Shown: positions 45,319 through 56,259 of the stretch, piece after piece
How positions within the stretch are numbered: position 1 is the stretch's first letter
How the letters are laid out: each line of letters opens with the position of its first letter
DNA from: Ischnura elegans
Taxonomy: Eukaryota; Arthropoda; Insecta; Odonata; Coenagrionidae
Direction of reading: 5' to 3'
Assembly (NCBI RefSeq): GCF_921293095.1
Contig: NC_060258.1
Location: 9,562,607 to 9,626,606 of the forward strand
DNA: 64,000 nucleotides
Translations under genes and position numbers: made by a program
Notes under the pieces: model-generated
Seen by the model: only the letters and a program-made list of their open reading frames with translations
Told to the model about the DNA's origin: nothing
Databases searched by the model: none

Positions 45319-45986
45319 AATATGGTGGTTTCCTATTATTTTTTTATTGCCTAAATCGAAAGATTATTATCCCTAGGGTATGTATTTCACGCTTTTAGAT
45401 TTTCAAATGACGATGTCTATCTTTTGCGATTAAATGAAAATTGAAAATTTCCAAGTGTGCGAAAAGGCGACGACTAAGTATGAATGATGGGGAAAACTCC
45501 GTTTGACGTCATTCTGATTCCCGCTGCCGCAGGTGAGGTGACCTTGGGGTGAGGCTTTGAGCGCTGATACGACGCAGGATGCTAGCAGGTAGCAGAGTAC
45601 CCTGCTAGCAGGTAGCGCTTGGCTTAAATAAGGATTATTAATACCTTATGAAAAGCAGGAAACTTTCCAACCATAGGCAGTTTTAATAGGTGATTATTAA
45701 GACATGTTTCCCGGAGCTCTGTGCCTCATGCATGCATTGTTAATCTCAGACGATGTAAAACTCCTATCTACTCGTATAGAAACTAGGTCCCTGTGACGTC
45801 ACGTGGAGTGGCATCGTAATGGCGTCAATCTGGCTTTTTTCAAACGAGGATAAAATTGAACATTAACATTCGTCTAAACTGGTATCTCTAAAACCAAATA
45901 ATTTGTATATTATGAATAAACTAATGGTGGGTAACGAATCGCAATCAATGCCTTTCGTTTTCTTTGATGAAGGAAACTACCCTATT
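45319..45986 (+). mobile_element. MITE-A copy 5
   Basis: AATATGGTGGTTTCCTATTA to GGAAACTACCCTATT with all landmarks. Its right end stops 31 bp from the donor site of the minus-strand zinc-finger exon at 46018. Read on the minus strand, the TIR (GGGAATAGGGTAG) gives the first in-frame stop after that exon. Confidence 0.88.
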
Positions 45987-46017
45987 CCCAACGGAGAGGG
46001 CATTGTGTCTTGTAAAC

Positions 46018-46275
46018 CTTTTTCCGAGCTCTCCGACCCACTGTCCTCGCTGCCCCAGCTCTCCTCGCTGAGAACCTCAAAGTCCTCGCTCTCGCCCTCT
46101 TGCTCCATCGTGTCCACATCGTCCCTCTGCTGCGGGTGCGTCGTCTGGTGGTTTAGCAGGAAGCTGAGGTTCGTGAACTTCATGCCGCACCTAGGATATG
46201 AACACGCCAACTCTGCAATGCGCATTCCAGCCTCCTCACTGCTGCCGTGGCTGGCCGAGTCGTTGGGATCGCCAC
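46018..46275 (-). CDS. C2H2 zinc-finger gene, internal exon (one finger)
   Basis: Acceptor ACGTCTTGCAG|GTGGCG at 46276-46286, donor GAAAAAG|GTTTAC at 46017. 258 bases, phase 1 at both ends, so it joins the exons at 57708 and 34128 in frame. The peptide begins GDPNDSASHGSSEEAGMRIA and carries one finger: CSYPRCGMKFTNLSFLLNH plus His (C-x4-C-x12-H-x3-H). A long acidic Ser/Glu-rich tail follows (EQEGESEDFEVLSEE, then SEDSGSESSEK). GC-rich codon use stands out against the AT-rich surroundings. Plus-strand frames over this interval are shadows. Confidence 0.82.
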
Positions 46276-46299
46276 CTGCAAGACGTGGAAAGAATCAAC

Positions 46300-46720
46300 C
46301 TATTAGCACATTCAGCATGGAGCCTGGACAACTTGTGCGAGACGCGACTACGTGGCGTGGTGCCTGACAATCTAGTTTCCGAAGTCAAGCAGTGGTTTTG
46401 AAGCATTCGTGCGAACCATTTTTCTGTATCCGTGATCACTAAGCCACGGACGTGAGGTTTTCAAAACCAGGCCTTACATGGAGCATTAATAATACGAGTA
46501 CATCCATGTCATCGCAGCTAAAAAGATCGTGAACTGGCGAAGAAAGCTCTCATTAAGTCCACGAAGCACTCCTAAATAACAGAATGCCTGCATAAATAAT
46601 GGTTTATTGTTTGTTTTAGGTACATTATGAACACAACTAGACATTAAGGTGAAAGTTTGGTTTATCCGTCTTTTCTGATTATCCGTGCCATTTCCCCCCA
46701 TCATTAGCCAGGATAATAGG
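46300..46720 (+). pseudogene. Element J copy 2 (Tigger/pogo-like)
   Basis: Shares with 23240-23480 the blocks ACTTGTGCGAGACGC, TGGTGCCTGACA, AAGCATTCGTGC.AACCA and GGAGCATTAATAAT. The end near 46680-46710 (inverted TATCCTGGCTAATGATGGGG, also at 20910) is the element's other terminus. Starts just upstream of the zinc-finger exon's acceptor. 46720-47190 is AT-rich with no supported feature. Confidence 0.55.
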
Positions 46721-47199
46721 GAGTGTGCTGTAGCTCAAAGCAAAAGTTATGAACAAATTTTCCTTTTGAAGTAAAATGATATTTGTATAAGGCATTGGAA
46801 ATAAAATAAAAATCATTATTTTTTTCAAGCAAATAATTATAAAAACTAATAAATTGCTGTCATAATTTCCTTAACACATTCAGTGCGGAGCACGTAAACT
46901 GACACCCTCTGCCAGTCGGGCCAAGAGCCATTTCTCCGCCTCCGTACTAGTCCTTGTCCGGTAGTGTCCGCAAATATCGACAGGGAAGAATGACACCTCG
47001 GTAGCTTAACTGGCTAAACCCAAGCATAACAGTTTAGGTCCTGAGCATGTAAAGATTTAAAAAAAAAAAACAACATGAAAGCCTATAAAAAAGATTTTTA
47101 ATTTATAAAAATATTAAAATGTGGATGAAAATCTAAAAAGCATTCCATTAATTGTGTGTTCCCAGAATAAACTTGAATAATGCCTTTGTTTATTATCAG

Positions 47200-47464
47200 G
47201 AATTTGAAAATGCATTTGGAATCGAAAATATCCGATTCGAAAGATCAGGCTCCAAAAATCCTGGATCCGTCCATCCCTAGTTATTTTATTCCATTCAATT
47301 CTTAAATTTTAATGACAGCAATACTACAGGTAAATCAAAATCCCACCTGTTAGAAGGAACAAGAATCGATGGAATCGGAATCGAGAATCGGGAATCGATT
47401 TGAAGGAATTGGAATTGGAATCGAATAAATGTGGAATCGACTCATCCCTAGAAACTACCCTATT
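47200..47464. repeat. hAT-like end next to MITE-A right end
   Basis: Repeated GGAATCG/AATCGAT words and two CATCCCTAG ends (47272 and 47444) look like hAT subterminal structure. They abut GAAACTACCCTATT, the last bases of MITE-A, so one inserted in the other. 47465-47940 is unassigned. Confidence 0.45.
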
Positions 47465-47945
47465 ACTGCAAAATGGTTTCATTACGCAGCCAGAGTGGAA
47501 AACTGGCGCTGTGCCATCATCTACGCCACCTCAGGGAACTTGACGATGGAAATACCCCTTGTGTAGGGTCGATTGAGAAAGCCATGTACGAGAATTCCTC
47601 TCTATATGTAGGGTCGACTAATAATACAAGCCTTAACACCAGAACCGGGAAACGTGGCTTTTTTGTCCCATCGCCCTTTGCAAATGTTGTTGCCATTCGT
47701 GTACTAGTGATTTTATCCCTTTGAAATATAATGCATTTCACTCATTTTTTATGATCTTTCAAATGGACGTATTGAAAACATTGTACGATGTTTGGTTCGC
47801 GAGAAAAACGACGATTTACCTAGAACCGCGGGATGGGACTTTTTTGTCCCATATGGGGAAAACATACAATTTCAGTTTTTTTTGTACACTTATTTTTTAT
47901 TTAGCGTAATAACAGTTTATTACGAAGGGGATCGATGCACAGATA

Positions 47946-48905
47946 CAGGCAGTCCCCGACTTTCGTACACAATGCGTTCCCGAAAACTTGTACGAAAGTC
48001 GAACCATTGACTTCCATACTAATTAGGGGTTACGTTCCAAAAGAGCGGAATATACGTACTAAAACCATTTTTTTCACGGATTTTATTTCAATTTACTTAA
48101 TTTTAATTATATGTTAATAAAACTCCTCAAATCATCTAATTTCTTTCGAAAATTCGCAGAAAATGCAAATTTAAGTTTAAAAAACAAGAACTCCGTTGGC
48201 TATCGAGTGAAACTTCCTCTTGGCGTTTAAGTTGACATTCCACTTACTACGTCCACTATAAATAAGAAAACATATCAAGAAGCATAACAAAATGTAGTTG
48301 TTAAACCCGCACTCTGGATACCTTTTAATTTTTACATCAAAATTCGACATTTGGCAGGTGACATTCATCACTGCGTTATCTCGCATGCTATTCAAAAAAG
48401 ACAAAAGACAAACAGAATTCGGGTGATTTTTCGCGCAATAACTTTGCTGAAGGAGTACATGAATTAAACAGCACTCAAACGAAAAAACACAATTAGAAAG
48501 AAGATTTTACTAGTTTTATTGAAAGCTATTTGATGATGTCTAGTCAACTTCTTTTGAAAAATATCTTCAATGAAGGCTTTCTTCTTCTCTTGATAAAGGA
48601 GCCTATAGCAGGCTGTCTCTCTCCCAAATAAATCACCTAGATTAGTCAATTACAAACAATTCCCTTCATTATACACGTTCGTATTGTTCGCATATACTGC
48701 CGATACTGCCATTTGAAACAATTGAATGTTGGGATGCGCAATAAACATCGCGGGAATTTAAAAAAAAATACAGACCAACGTCCGAAAGTCCGAATTTAGC
48801 GTACGAAAGTCAAGTATAAGGTGTCAATTTTGAACGTACGAAAGTGCGAATTGTACGAAAGTCGAGTGTACGAAAGTCGAGTGTACGAAAGTCGAGGACC
48901 GCCTG
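47946..48905 (-). mobile_element. Element B copy 4 (complete, inverted)
   Basis: CAGGCAGTCCCCGACTTTCG to CGAAAGTCGAGGACCGCCTG with TA at 47944-47945 and 48906-48907. The right end carries an extra direct repeat of GTACGAAAGTCGAGT (three times, 48852-48895). Minus-strand frames repeat the GDLFGRETACYRLLYQEKKK remnant. Confidence 0.87.
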
Positions 48906-49220
48906 TACAGTTATTCTGCCAGTTAGGAGTGCAGAAGGGAATAATCTGTGGACTGCACCGGCCGCCTACTCACATCCTCTGTCAACTGTCCTTGACGTTA
49001 CCTGGTTATTCTTGACAAACAACACTTTTGCAGTCAAAATAAGTTTACTGTATTCCTAGTTATACTTAATAAAACATTTTAAACATTACCTAAACACGTT
49101 TTTTGTTCACACAAACCACAAGTAAACCATCAATTATACTTAAACATGACAGGATCAACGTATTTTGTCAATGGGAGAAAAAAGTCCCATGCCACAGTTT
49201 TGGTGGGGTTGGAAAGTTCA

Positions 49221-49293
49221 GCGGTTCTAGTCTTAACTGGCTAAAGCACTCGACCGGAAATCGGGGGATTCGGGTTCGTATCCCGGTCAAGGC
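49221..49293 (+). repeat. tRNA-like SINE head (S2a)
   Basis: GTCTTAACTGGCTAAAGCAC, anticodon arm with loop CCGGAAA, then GGGTTCGTATCCCGG. The first arm is decayed. Followed by GATTTTTTTCTCTGTGGATC, the S2 tail. Diverged relative to 51632 and 55711. Confidence 0.7.
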
Positions 49294-49550
49294 GGATGAT
49301 TTTTTTCTCTGTGGATCTTTCGCACGATAATACAATTTATACGATAAAAATGCTAGTGCTAAATGTTTTGGAAACCATTGAACAAACTTCATCTTTTTTT
49401 TACGGATACAACAAAATTTTTCTATATTTATCATTTTTTTAAGGTCCTGACAAAATTGACAAGTAAATTATAGGTAACATTCAACATTAAAAATTTCACA
49501 ACTGTGAAGGAGGCCAAACTTAACTCTTAAGTTGGCATATAAATCATATA

Positions 49551-51282
49551 CACCCATGTCTCGTATAGCGCAAGGGATGTGTTCCTTGGGGTCTTTGCGC
49601 TATACGAATTTGCGTTACACGAGAGCGTTTCAACATTGGGAAGATAGGGATGCGTTCCTGGTAGCATAGGTCTTGGGTATTGAATTTCCTCTAAAACAGA
49701 TATATTCCCATAAATAGCCTTAGAAAACATTATTTATACAACTTTTTATAGTTTAAAACATCTTTAAAGATAGTATGCACGCATTCAAAGACTTTTATTC
49801 ATGTTAAAAAAAATTCTTACGTGCTTTTGAAATTCCCTCCTGTCGTGCGGGTGGGCTAACATCTGCTATCTCAGGGGTTCGTAATGCATTGCCGGCAGTG
49901 GACGATTTTTCCAACCAGTCTAAAAACAACTACTGTGTCACCCAGGCCCTTTTGTTGCTCATCGAAGTGACAGGAAAATGCTACTTTGAATGCCATTTCA
50001 TAGCTAGCGGAGTTTATGAATGATAAATCATTTTAATTTGAAGTCCTCCGAGTCATTAGCGGCTATGTGAAACAGTCTTTAAATGTCTTGAAACCTTCCC
50101 AGGTTTTCCTTCCCTGAAAATGAATGAACGAGAAAGCATTCTTTTCCAATAGAATATCGTCTCGTCAACACTAAAAACTAGTTGAGGGGGAAAGGAGCCA
50201 CTTTCAATCACAGCTTGGAGTTCATCAGAAAATGTTGTGGTGACTGCGCTATCAACACTTGCAGATTCACCTGATATCGCCGCACTGAAAATACCTGCTT
50301 GCCGTTTAAATTCTTGAACCAACCATAGCTTTCACTAAATGTCTCGGAGCGATTGACACTCTCGTCTTTTTGTACTGATTCACTATGAACTTTCCGTATG
50401 TGTAGACCGCTTGGTTGAAGTTGGTGCGGCTGAGGTCACTGATGTTTTAACTTCGTCTTTATTCAGAATAAGGCATCGTGCATTTAAAACTTCTGTGCAA
50501 TATCGCTTTGACGTTCTCCATTTTCAAAGCAATTGACCTATATCAATTTCTCTTCTAGGTTTATGGTTTTTCTTGATAAATTCTTGATTTTTCTACCCGC
50601 AATCCTATTTTTTTGCCATTTTCTCTTGGTTTTTACTCTGCATGGCTCTATCGAAATCACCTTCTACTGCTGAACTGTGTTCTTGAGATGCAGAGGACCT
50701 ACGACTGCGGGGAGGGAACGAAGCTATTGTGTTTGAGACTATAGGGAACCCTCTTATATGTTGGTGCTCTTCATGCGCAACTTGGCCACCGCTCCATTTC
50801 TCCCCCGTGAATACTGATGACCTTGAAGGCTTGAGCGTAGACCCTCTACCTGGAAGTCAATCGCCCGATAACCTATGACGGCAAAAATTACGTCTCAACC
50901 AGTATTGCTTAAAAACAACTCATTTCCACTGGCCCCACGCTTAATTAATGACCTAAAGTAACTCATTCTGTTAAGGAGACGAGATAAATTACTTCGGTAG
51001 GCCGGCTATCTGGACCCAATGACGAGTAATCCTTTTGGCCATTGCACAGCAATGGATTTCGATTAATATATAAACATAAAAGAAGATTTGAGGCAAGCAA
51101 TAATATTTTTATGCGTAAAATGATAGAAATTTCGTGTGTACTTAGTGCAAGCTCACGTTTTATCACGAGAGCGTTTAAGATTTTTGATTAGGCTACACTG
51201 CGTTGCAATGTTTCCCCGAGGAACGAATTTGCGCTATATCGAAATTGCGCTAATCGAAATTGCGCTATACGAGACAGGGGTG
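49551..51282 (-). mobile_element. Tigger-type transposon, decayed
   Basis: CACCCATGTCTCGTATAGCG on the left and, inverted, CACCCCTGTCTCGTATAGCG at the right, flanked by TA (49549-49550 and 51283-51284). GCGCTATACGA words repeat subterminally. Carries one readable stretch of transposase at 50056-50325. 1.73 kb, so internally shortened relative to full Tigger elements. Confidence 0.82.
50056..50325 (-). pseudogene. Tigger/jerky-type transposase fragment
   Basis: Minus-strand frame: VQEFKRQAGIFSAAISGESA, then a spacer and PQLVFSVDETIFYWKRMLSR followed by SFIFREGKPGKVSRHLKTV. The block around SVDET-x-x-x-WK is the first catalytic Asp region of DDE_1 (CENP-B/Tigger) transposases. The rest of the protein is not readable; the next frame is lost after HLKTV. 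Confidence 0.78.
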
Positions 51283-51524
51283 TATTGTAGCATGTGTCCC
51301 ATTTTTCTTTACTTTCTCTCCAAGTTCAACGCTTTCTACGCAAATATCCATTTCAGAGTCTTCCGATCGTGTGTACGGCCTTAAGTCTGCTTCCCTCTTT
51401 CGAACCGTGTGCACCGTTTGCAAAAAAGCAGTACATATTCGAATGGACGTTTTGGCAAGGAAACCTCCACCTTGTTTTATAGGCCGATTTTGACGAATTT
51501 AATGAAATCCAGCCCACAATTCAT

Positions 51525-51960
51525 GTATTTAAGTGAATTTAAGTATACCGGGACTAGCCACGGTGATAACTTTACGGGATTCACCCGCAATGCACAATTG
51601 TAAGAAAAATCCACAGAGAAAAAAATCATTCGCCTTGACCGGGATTCGAACCCGGATCCCTCGATTTCCGGCCGAGTGCTTTAGCCAGTTAAGCTACCGA
51701 GGCGTCATTCTTCCCTGTGGAAATTTGTGGACTATACCGGACATGGTGGTATGGACTGCCGAGCATATTATGCGACGAGCAGTCCAAATCGTGCACATGG
51801 CGCCACAGCCGGAGAGTAAAGCCCGAACTTTGAACACATAGAGGTGTTCTCTCTTGACGAATTTAAGTATACCGGGACTAGCCACGGTGATAACTTTACA
51901 GGAGTCACCCGCAATGCACAATTGTGCGAAAAATCCACAGAGAAAAAATCATTCGCCTTG
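51525..51960 (-). mobile_element. SINE S2 copies in tandem or foldback arrangement
   Basis: TATACCGGGACTAGCCACGG occurs at 51545 and again at 51869, each followed by GCAATGCACAATTG and AAAATCCACAGAGAAAAAA. Between them are the minus-strand tRNA-like head (51632-51703) and GACTATACCGGACATGGTGG. A comparable complete unit with a target duplication is at 55680-55959. Confidence 0.65.
51632..51703 (-). repeat. tRNA-like SINE head (S2b), best preserved
   Basis: 72 nt folding as a class-I cloverleaf: acceptor arm GCCTCGG/TCAAGGC (imperfect), D-arm GCTTAACTGGCTAAAGC, anticodon arm CTCGG-CCGGAAA-TCGAG, T-arm CCGGG-TTCGAAT-CCCGG. The loop triplet is GGA but position 33 is C. Since the same unit recurs with SINE flanks at 49221 and 55711, it is called as SINE and not as a tRNA gene. 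Confidence 0.7.
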
Positions 51961-52624
51961 ACCGGGATTGCGGGTGCACTCCCGCACTCCTTGTCAATTG
52001 TCATACGGGCTTTATGAGTCAACCTGATCGGCTTGCCTGTGTCACCGCTAACCAGCGCAGACCAACGGCCGACTCGACCTGATAGACCCAGCCCTCGGGG
52101 CTTGCAATGTGAGTGTGCCGCAATAATGTGAACTTATTATACTTGAGATTTCTCGGTACTTGTGATTATTGTCACATTAAAACTACCAAAAGTAACACCA
52201 ACTGCTTCTTGCTCATTGAACCCTCCTATGTCCCGTGCGACAACCTTGCTGAATCCGATTTATTTGGCATGTAAAACATATACCACTTGGCGGTACAAAG
52301 ACTATAACTTGCGATTATCGTAAAATGCAGTTCTCCCTAAAACGGGCTTCCACTGTACTTACAAGGAGGGACCCAGGAATAACTGGATGGAAATCACCTT
52401 GCATGCAACTCGAATATTTTGGGCTCCTCCATCCAGATGGGTGATATTTCATCATTTCTGAGTCAGTATGCGAAATGGCGTGGATATAGACGGTTGCAGC
52501 GAGCCTCTGTGACAGTTTATATTCGAAGATTTTTTTGACCCCTTAAATTTTTGAAATAGCTGATATTCGAGAACAGAGCACAGCATTGAAAATTTGTTCT
52601 TTGAAAAATTGAGTGAGACACAGC

Positions 52625-52830
52625 TATAATGTTGTCAACCAGTGGCGCAGATAGGGGGAGGGGGGGGGAGTTTTGGGGTTTAAACCCCCCCAGAGCTTGG
52701 AGAAATTCTTAAGTTTAACCCTTTAGAGACGGTGGATTTTTTGTCTTAGCATGACTGCTGTACTGAGCCGCAAGAGACTCTTCTTTCCCCATGTGAGGAG
52801 CATTTTTGGAGGACATTCATTGAGAAGGGT
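52625..52830 (-). repeat. Dispersed repeat N/M
   Basis: CCAGTGGCGCAGATAGGGGG and AAACCCCCCCAGAGCTTGGA, then TTAACCCTTTAGAGACGGTG and TAGCATGACTGCTGTACTGA. The same order, inverted, is at 62110-62220 and in part at 6780-6900. The G-run ends are a common transposon-terminus style. 51961-52624 has no supported gene. Confidence 0.5.
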
Positions 52831-52839
52831 GTTGTGGAT

Positions 52840-52947
52840 AAAAGGGCGGTTTCCTATTATTTTTTTAAGTTGCCTAAATCGAAAGATTATTACTCCTGGA
52901 GTACGTATATTTCACACTTTTAGATTTTTAAATGACGACATCTATTT
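52840..52947 (+). repeat. MITE-A left-end fragment
   Basis: AAAGGGCGGTTTCCTATTAT through GATTATTACTCCTGGAGTAC to AATGACGACATCTATTT. Only the first 108 bp of the family. 52948-53200 is unassigned. Confidence 0.8.
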
Positions 52948-53207
52948 GGAGTCCATGGTGGAGTTCTCTCTTCAACATGACTGCCAGAAAATGCGACAAA
53001 TATAACACACATGGGTAATATATGCGATAAAGAAACGTAAAGGCATACGTATCTGATGGCCCCTAAGCCCAACAAAACTTAATAGCAAGACTTTATTGAT
53101 TTAGCATTCTAAATAATGACTCTTCCGTCCTCTCCGTAAAGAGCATTTTTTCAGGACCTTTGTTAACCCATTGATACCCAGAAGGTTTTTTTTTCAAAAT
53201 ATTTTAC

Positions 53208-54290
53208 TGCAGACTCCCAATTATCCGGCTGTGGTTTATCCATGTTGCGGATTATCCGTGCACGATTTTCACTCTCGCTAAATATTTTCCACGATCTTTA
53301 TAAAAAAATTAATCTGACGCAAAATCACCGGAATTACTGCATTTTAATGCTAGGATACACTGGGCTTATTATCTCCATTAGAATCCCCTTCGTAAAACGG
53401 ATGCCATCGTGTGCTAGCTGCATTCACTTCTTGTTCCTGTTTTCCAAGCCCTACAGTGCGCAACTGCTCTCCGTGATCACAGATCCCCTCTTTGCTGCAT
53501 CAAAGATCCTAACACTCCCTTCTCTCTATATCCTGACATGTGCCAACTTTGTTAAAGCAAACCTTGATAAATTTCCTTCTAATGCCACCTTCCACCATCA
53601 CCACACAAGATCAAGTAATAATATACACCACAAGCAGTACTCCAGCTCCCTCTGTTTAAAGGGTCCCAGGCATTCAGCCTCTGCTATATTTAACAAAATC
53701 CCTGACGAAATAAAAGATTGCACCTCAATTTATGTATTTAAGAACAAGCTGAAACTCCTTCTCTCTAAAAAGTGCTATTACAGCATTTCCGAATATATGG
53801 AAGATAATTTGTAATTATGATAATCTCCATGATGCTAGTTGTGACATCTTATTTTGTCCATACTATTGTATTGTACTTATTTATTTCATCAATTCTTATG
53901 TATTTAGAAAAATTATTTTTATTGTTTCCATGTAAATTGTAAATCTTGATGACACATCATCATTGTATTTTTATTTGATATTTGTATTAGCTTTTTTATG
54001 ACGTAGCCATGCAATTGTACTCTTGCCAATCAGTGAAATAAATTATTATTATTATTATTATTATTATTAGATACACATCGTGCAGCAGTTGCAACCCGGG
54101 CAACTTGTGAGAGATGCGACTACGTGGCGTGGTGCCTGATATGTGTAGTTTCCGACGCTGAGCAATGGTTTTAAAGCATTCATGCAAACCACTTTTCTGT
54201 ATCAGTGATCACACAGCCACGGATGTGAGGTTTTCGAAACCAGGAGCATTAATAATATGAGTACAACGATGTTATAGCTATACAATTATT
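53208..54290 (+). mobile_element. Element J copy 3, interrupted by a LINE
   Basis: TGCAGACTCCCAATTATCCG with TTATCCATGTTGCGGATTAT at the left, like 22941. After the LINE insertion the J sequence resumes at 54070 with AACTTGTGAGAGATGCGACT, TGGTGCCTGATA and GGAGCATTAATAAT. AGAT on both sides of the LINE is a possible short target duplication. Confidence 0.65.
53482..54069 (+). pseudogene. 5'-truncated LINE with (ATT)n tail
   Basis: The frame reads DPLFAASKILTLPSLYILTC, then ANFVKANLDKFPS, SNNIHHKQYSSSLCLKGPRH and FNKIPDEIKDCTSIYVFKNK, with a stop after SEYMEDNL at 53814. This is the last part of a non-LTR polyprotein, the same family as 13610-14114 (there KALNILPLPCVYL). A 3' UTR follows with AAATAAATTATTATT..., an (ATT)n tail at 54041-54069. 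Frame intact over its length, so relatively young. Confidence 0.8.
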
Positions 54291-54308
54291 GCCATGAGAA
54301 AAAATCCC

Positions 54309-54378
54309 CCTGGACCGGGAATCGAACCACGGACCTTTGGCTTTGCGGGCCACTGCGCAGACCACTACGCTATCCAGG
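54309..54378 (-). repeat. tRNA-like SINE head (S1c)
   Basis: CCTGGATAGCGTAGTGGTCT, anticodon loop region, GGTTCGATTCCCGGTCCAGG on the minus strand, near identical to S1a. Confidence 0.75.
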
Positions 54379-55679
54379 CTCTTTAACCTTATCGCGCCGA
54401 GCTCCTTCGCGGGAAGTTGCTTTTGGCTCTACGAAAGGTTTGAGATTTTCTTTTCCGCCCCGTACGGAGTTTTTTTTCGGCTTGGGACTGACCAGGTAGT
54501 CGCTTCCTCCCCTTAATGACCTTTCCTAGCGGGGTCCCTCGGCAACTGGGCAAATATAATCCTCAACCCTTTTCCCCGAAGGTAGCCCATCCCGGCGTAC
54601 TTTTGCGGTCAGTTTATTGTTGCCAGTGCAATTTTAATTTTTTTAATTGTTACTGTTGCATTAAATGTCAGTTCATCAATGTATTCCTTTTATTTTGCAA
54701 TGCCTGTAGAACTTTTAAACGAAGTTCTACGGTTATTTTTAGGGTTTTCAGCAAAACGGCACTATATCATAGCCAAATGAGCTTTTCCGAGAAGAGTGAG
54801 GTTATCATCTTCCACGTACATATATCAGTATGGGAACACTTACACCAATGAGAGTACTTACAATATGAGAGTAATTACCTGGGTAGAGCAGTTCTTATTC
54901 CTGCAATGGTATGGAATGCTTCTCACAACATGTGTCTACGTAAAACATTCCCTATTGGTACATTAAATTTACGAATTTTTAGGATATGCATTAATCAGTA
55001 TTTATAGCGAAATTCGTTTATAATACCTTTGTATTCAAAGGTTGGTAAGAGGTTATTAAAAATAGCCGCTGTAATTTTGGCTCACGACAAAGAACTGAGG
55101 GAATCAAATTTTATTACATTACGAGGGCTTTTTTTCATAGAAGTTAAATCGGATAATCTATCGAATTTCACCGCAAATGTACACTTAGAATGTAGCTAAC
55201 AGAGTAACGTATACTTTTAGATGTAAATAATTACAATATCGCTCCTATAAACTTGCTAGTAAGTTATAAAAATAACAATTAAACATCTAACCTTAGCGTC
55301 TCCAAAAATTGTTCTAGGTGATGATCAACTCCGTTAATATGAACGCTAGAATTCTGTTTAAAATTTGGAACCAATCAGCATAACATACAGAATGTAATTA
55401 CTCGAATTGATTTTCAAAAAATGCAACATTTACGTTTTTAGTTATTCCACCTTATAAACAAATAAGTGACCATGCGCACCTTCCTTGAGTGGGACACTGA
55501 GAGCCGGAATAGGCCGAGGTAATCCCCACACGGACAATAGGAAAGGGTCGGACCTCTCACGCCGAGGGACCCTAATGGCGGTTGGGACCCACTTGGCATG
55601 CTTGACCGCGAAACCGTGAAAAAACGGCCTTTGGCCTTTTGCTTCGAAAAATTCCAGCCGTGAAAAGCCGGCCTTCCTT

Positions 55680-55959
55680 GTGCGAAAAATCCACAGAGAA
55701 AAATTCATCTGCCTTGACCGGGATTCGAACCCGGATCCCTCGATTTCCGACCGAGTGCTTTAGCCAGTTTAGCTACCGAGGCGTCATTCTTCCCTGTGGA
55801 AATTCGTGGACTATACCGGACATGGTGGTATGGACTGCCGAGCATATTATGCGACGAGCAGTCCAAATCTGCGGATTCTCTGTGGATTTTTCGCACAATT
55901 GTGCATTGCGGGTGACTCCCGTAAAGTTATCACCGTGGCTAGTCCCGGTATACTTAAAT
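55680..55959 (-). mobile_element. Complete SINE S2 (S2c) with 12-bp target duplication
   Basis: CCGGCCTTCCTT at 55668-55679 and 55960-55971. The 280-bp insert starts GTGCGAAAAATCCACAGAGA, has the tRNA-like head inverted at 55711-55782, then CTATACCGGACATGGTGGTA, and ends with the inverse CTCTGTGGATTTTTCGCACA and CTAGTCCCGGTATACTTAAA. The long duplication suggests LINE-type insertion. Confidence 0.8.
55711..55782 (-). repeat. tRNA-like SINE head (S2c)
   Basis: GCCTCGGTAGCTAAACTGGC, anticodon loop CCGGAAA... with TCGGTCGG arm, CCGGGTTCGAATCCCGG. One mismatch in the D-arm and one in the anticodon arm relative to S2b. Confidence 0.7.
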
Positions 55960-56189
55960 CCGGCCTTCCTTCTTTAGCATCAGAAAATTCATGCCGTGAA
56001 ATCACGCCCTGCGTAGGGAAGAGGTTAATTCTCATGGCAATTATACCGAGGCTCATGGTACTAGGTGTACATGGTACTAGGTGGCTTCTTGGAAGTCCTT
56101 TCTCCCTCGCATTGCCATCCTTGATGGACTGCGAGGGCCTAACACCTAGTACCATGAGCCTCGGTATAATTGCCATGGGAATTAAAGAA

Positions 56190-56259
56190 CCTGGATAGCG
56201 TAGTGGTCTGCACAGTGGCCCGGAAAGCCAAAGGTCCGTGGTTCGATTCCCGGTCCAGG
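56190..56259 (+). repeat. tRNA-like SINE head (S1d)
   Basis: CCTGGATAGCGTAGTGGTCT ... TGGCCCGGAAAGCCA ... GGTTCGATTCCCGGTCCAGG. Intact acceptor, anticodon and T arms; loop CCGGAAA. Confidence 0.75.

Larger units (their letters stand above)
54387..56034. mobile_element. piggyBac-type element without transposase
   Basis: TTAA at 54383-54386 and 56035-56038. Ends CCTTATCGCGCCGAG and CTGCGTAGGGAAGAGG are weakly inverted (both complementary to TTAACCTNNTC). The empty-site comparison with other S1 copies supports the boundaries. It contains GC-rich ends, an AT-rich middle (54600-55440) with no gene and SINE S2c. No transposase frame. Confidence 0.68.

Noticed and set aside
45903..46367. 154-codon plus-strand frame
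   Set aside because: It begins inside MITE-A and runs antisense to the zinc-finger exon 46018-46275; it is composite and not a gene.
51632..51703. Genuine tRNA gene
   Set aside because: Folds well, but position 33 is C, it is embedded in SINE S2 flanks, and diverged copies exist at 49221 and 55711.
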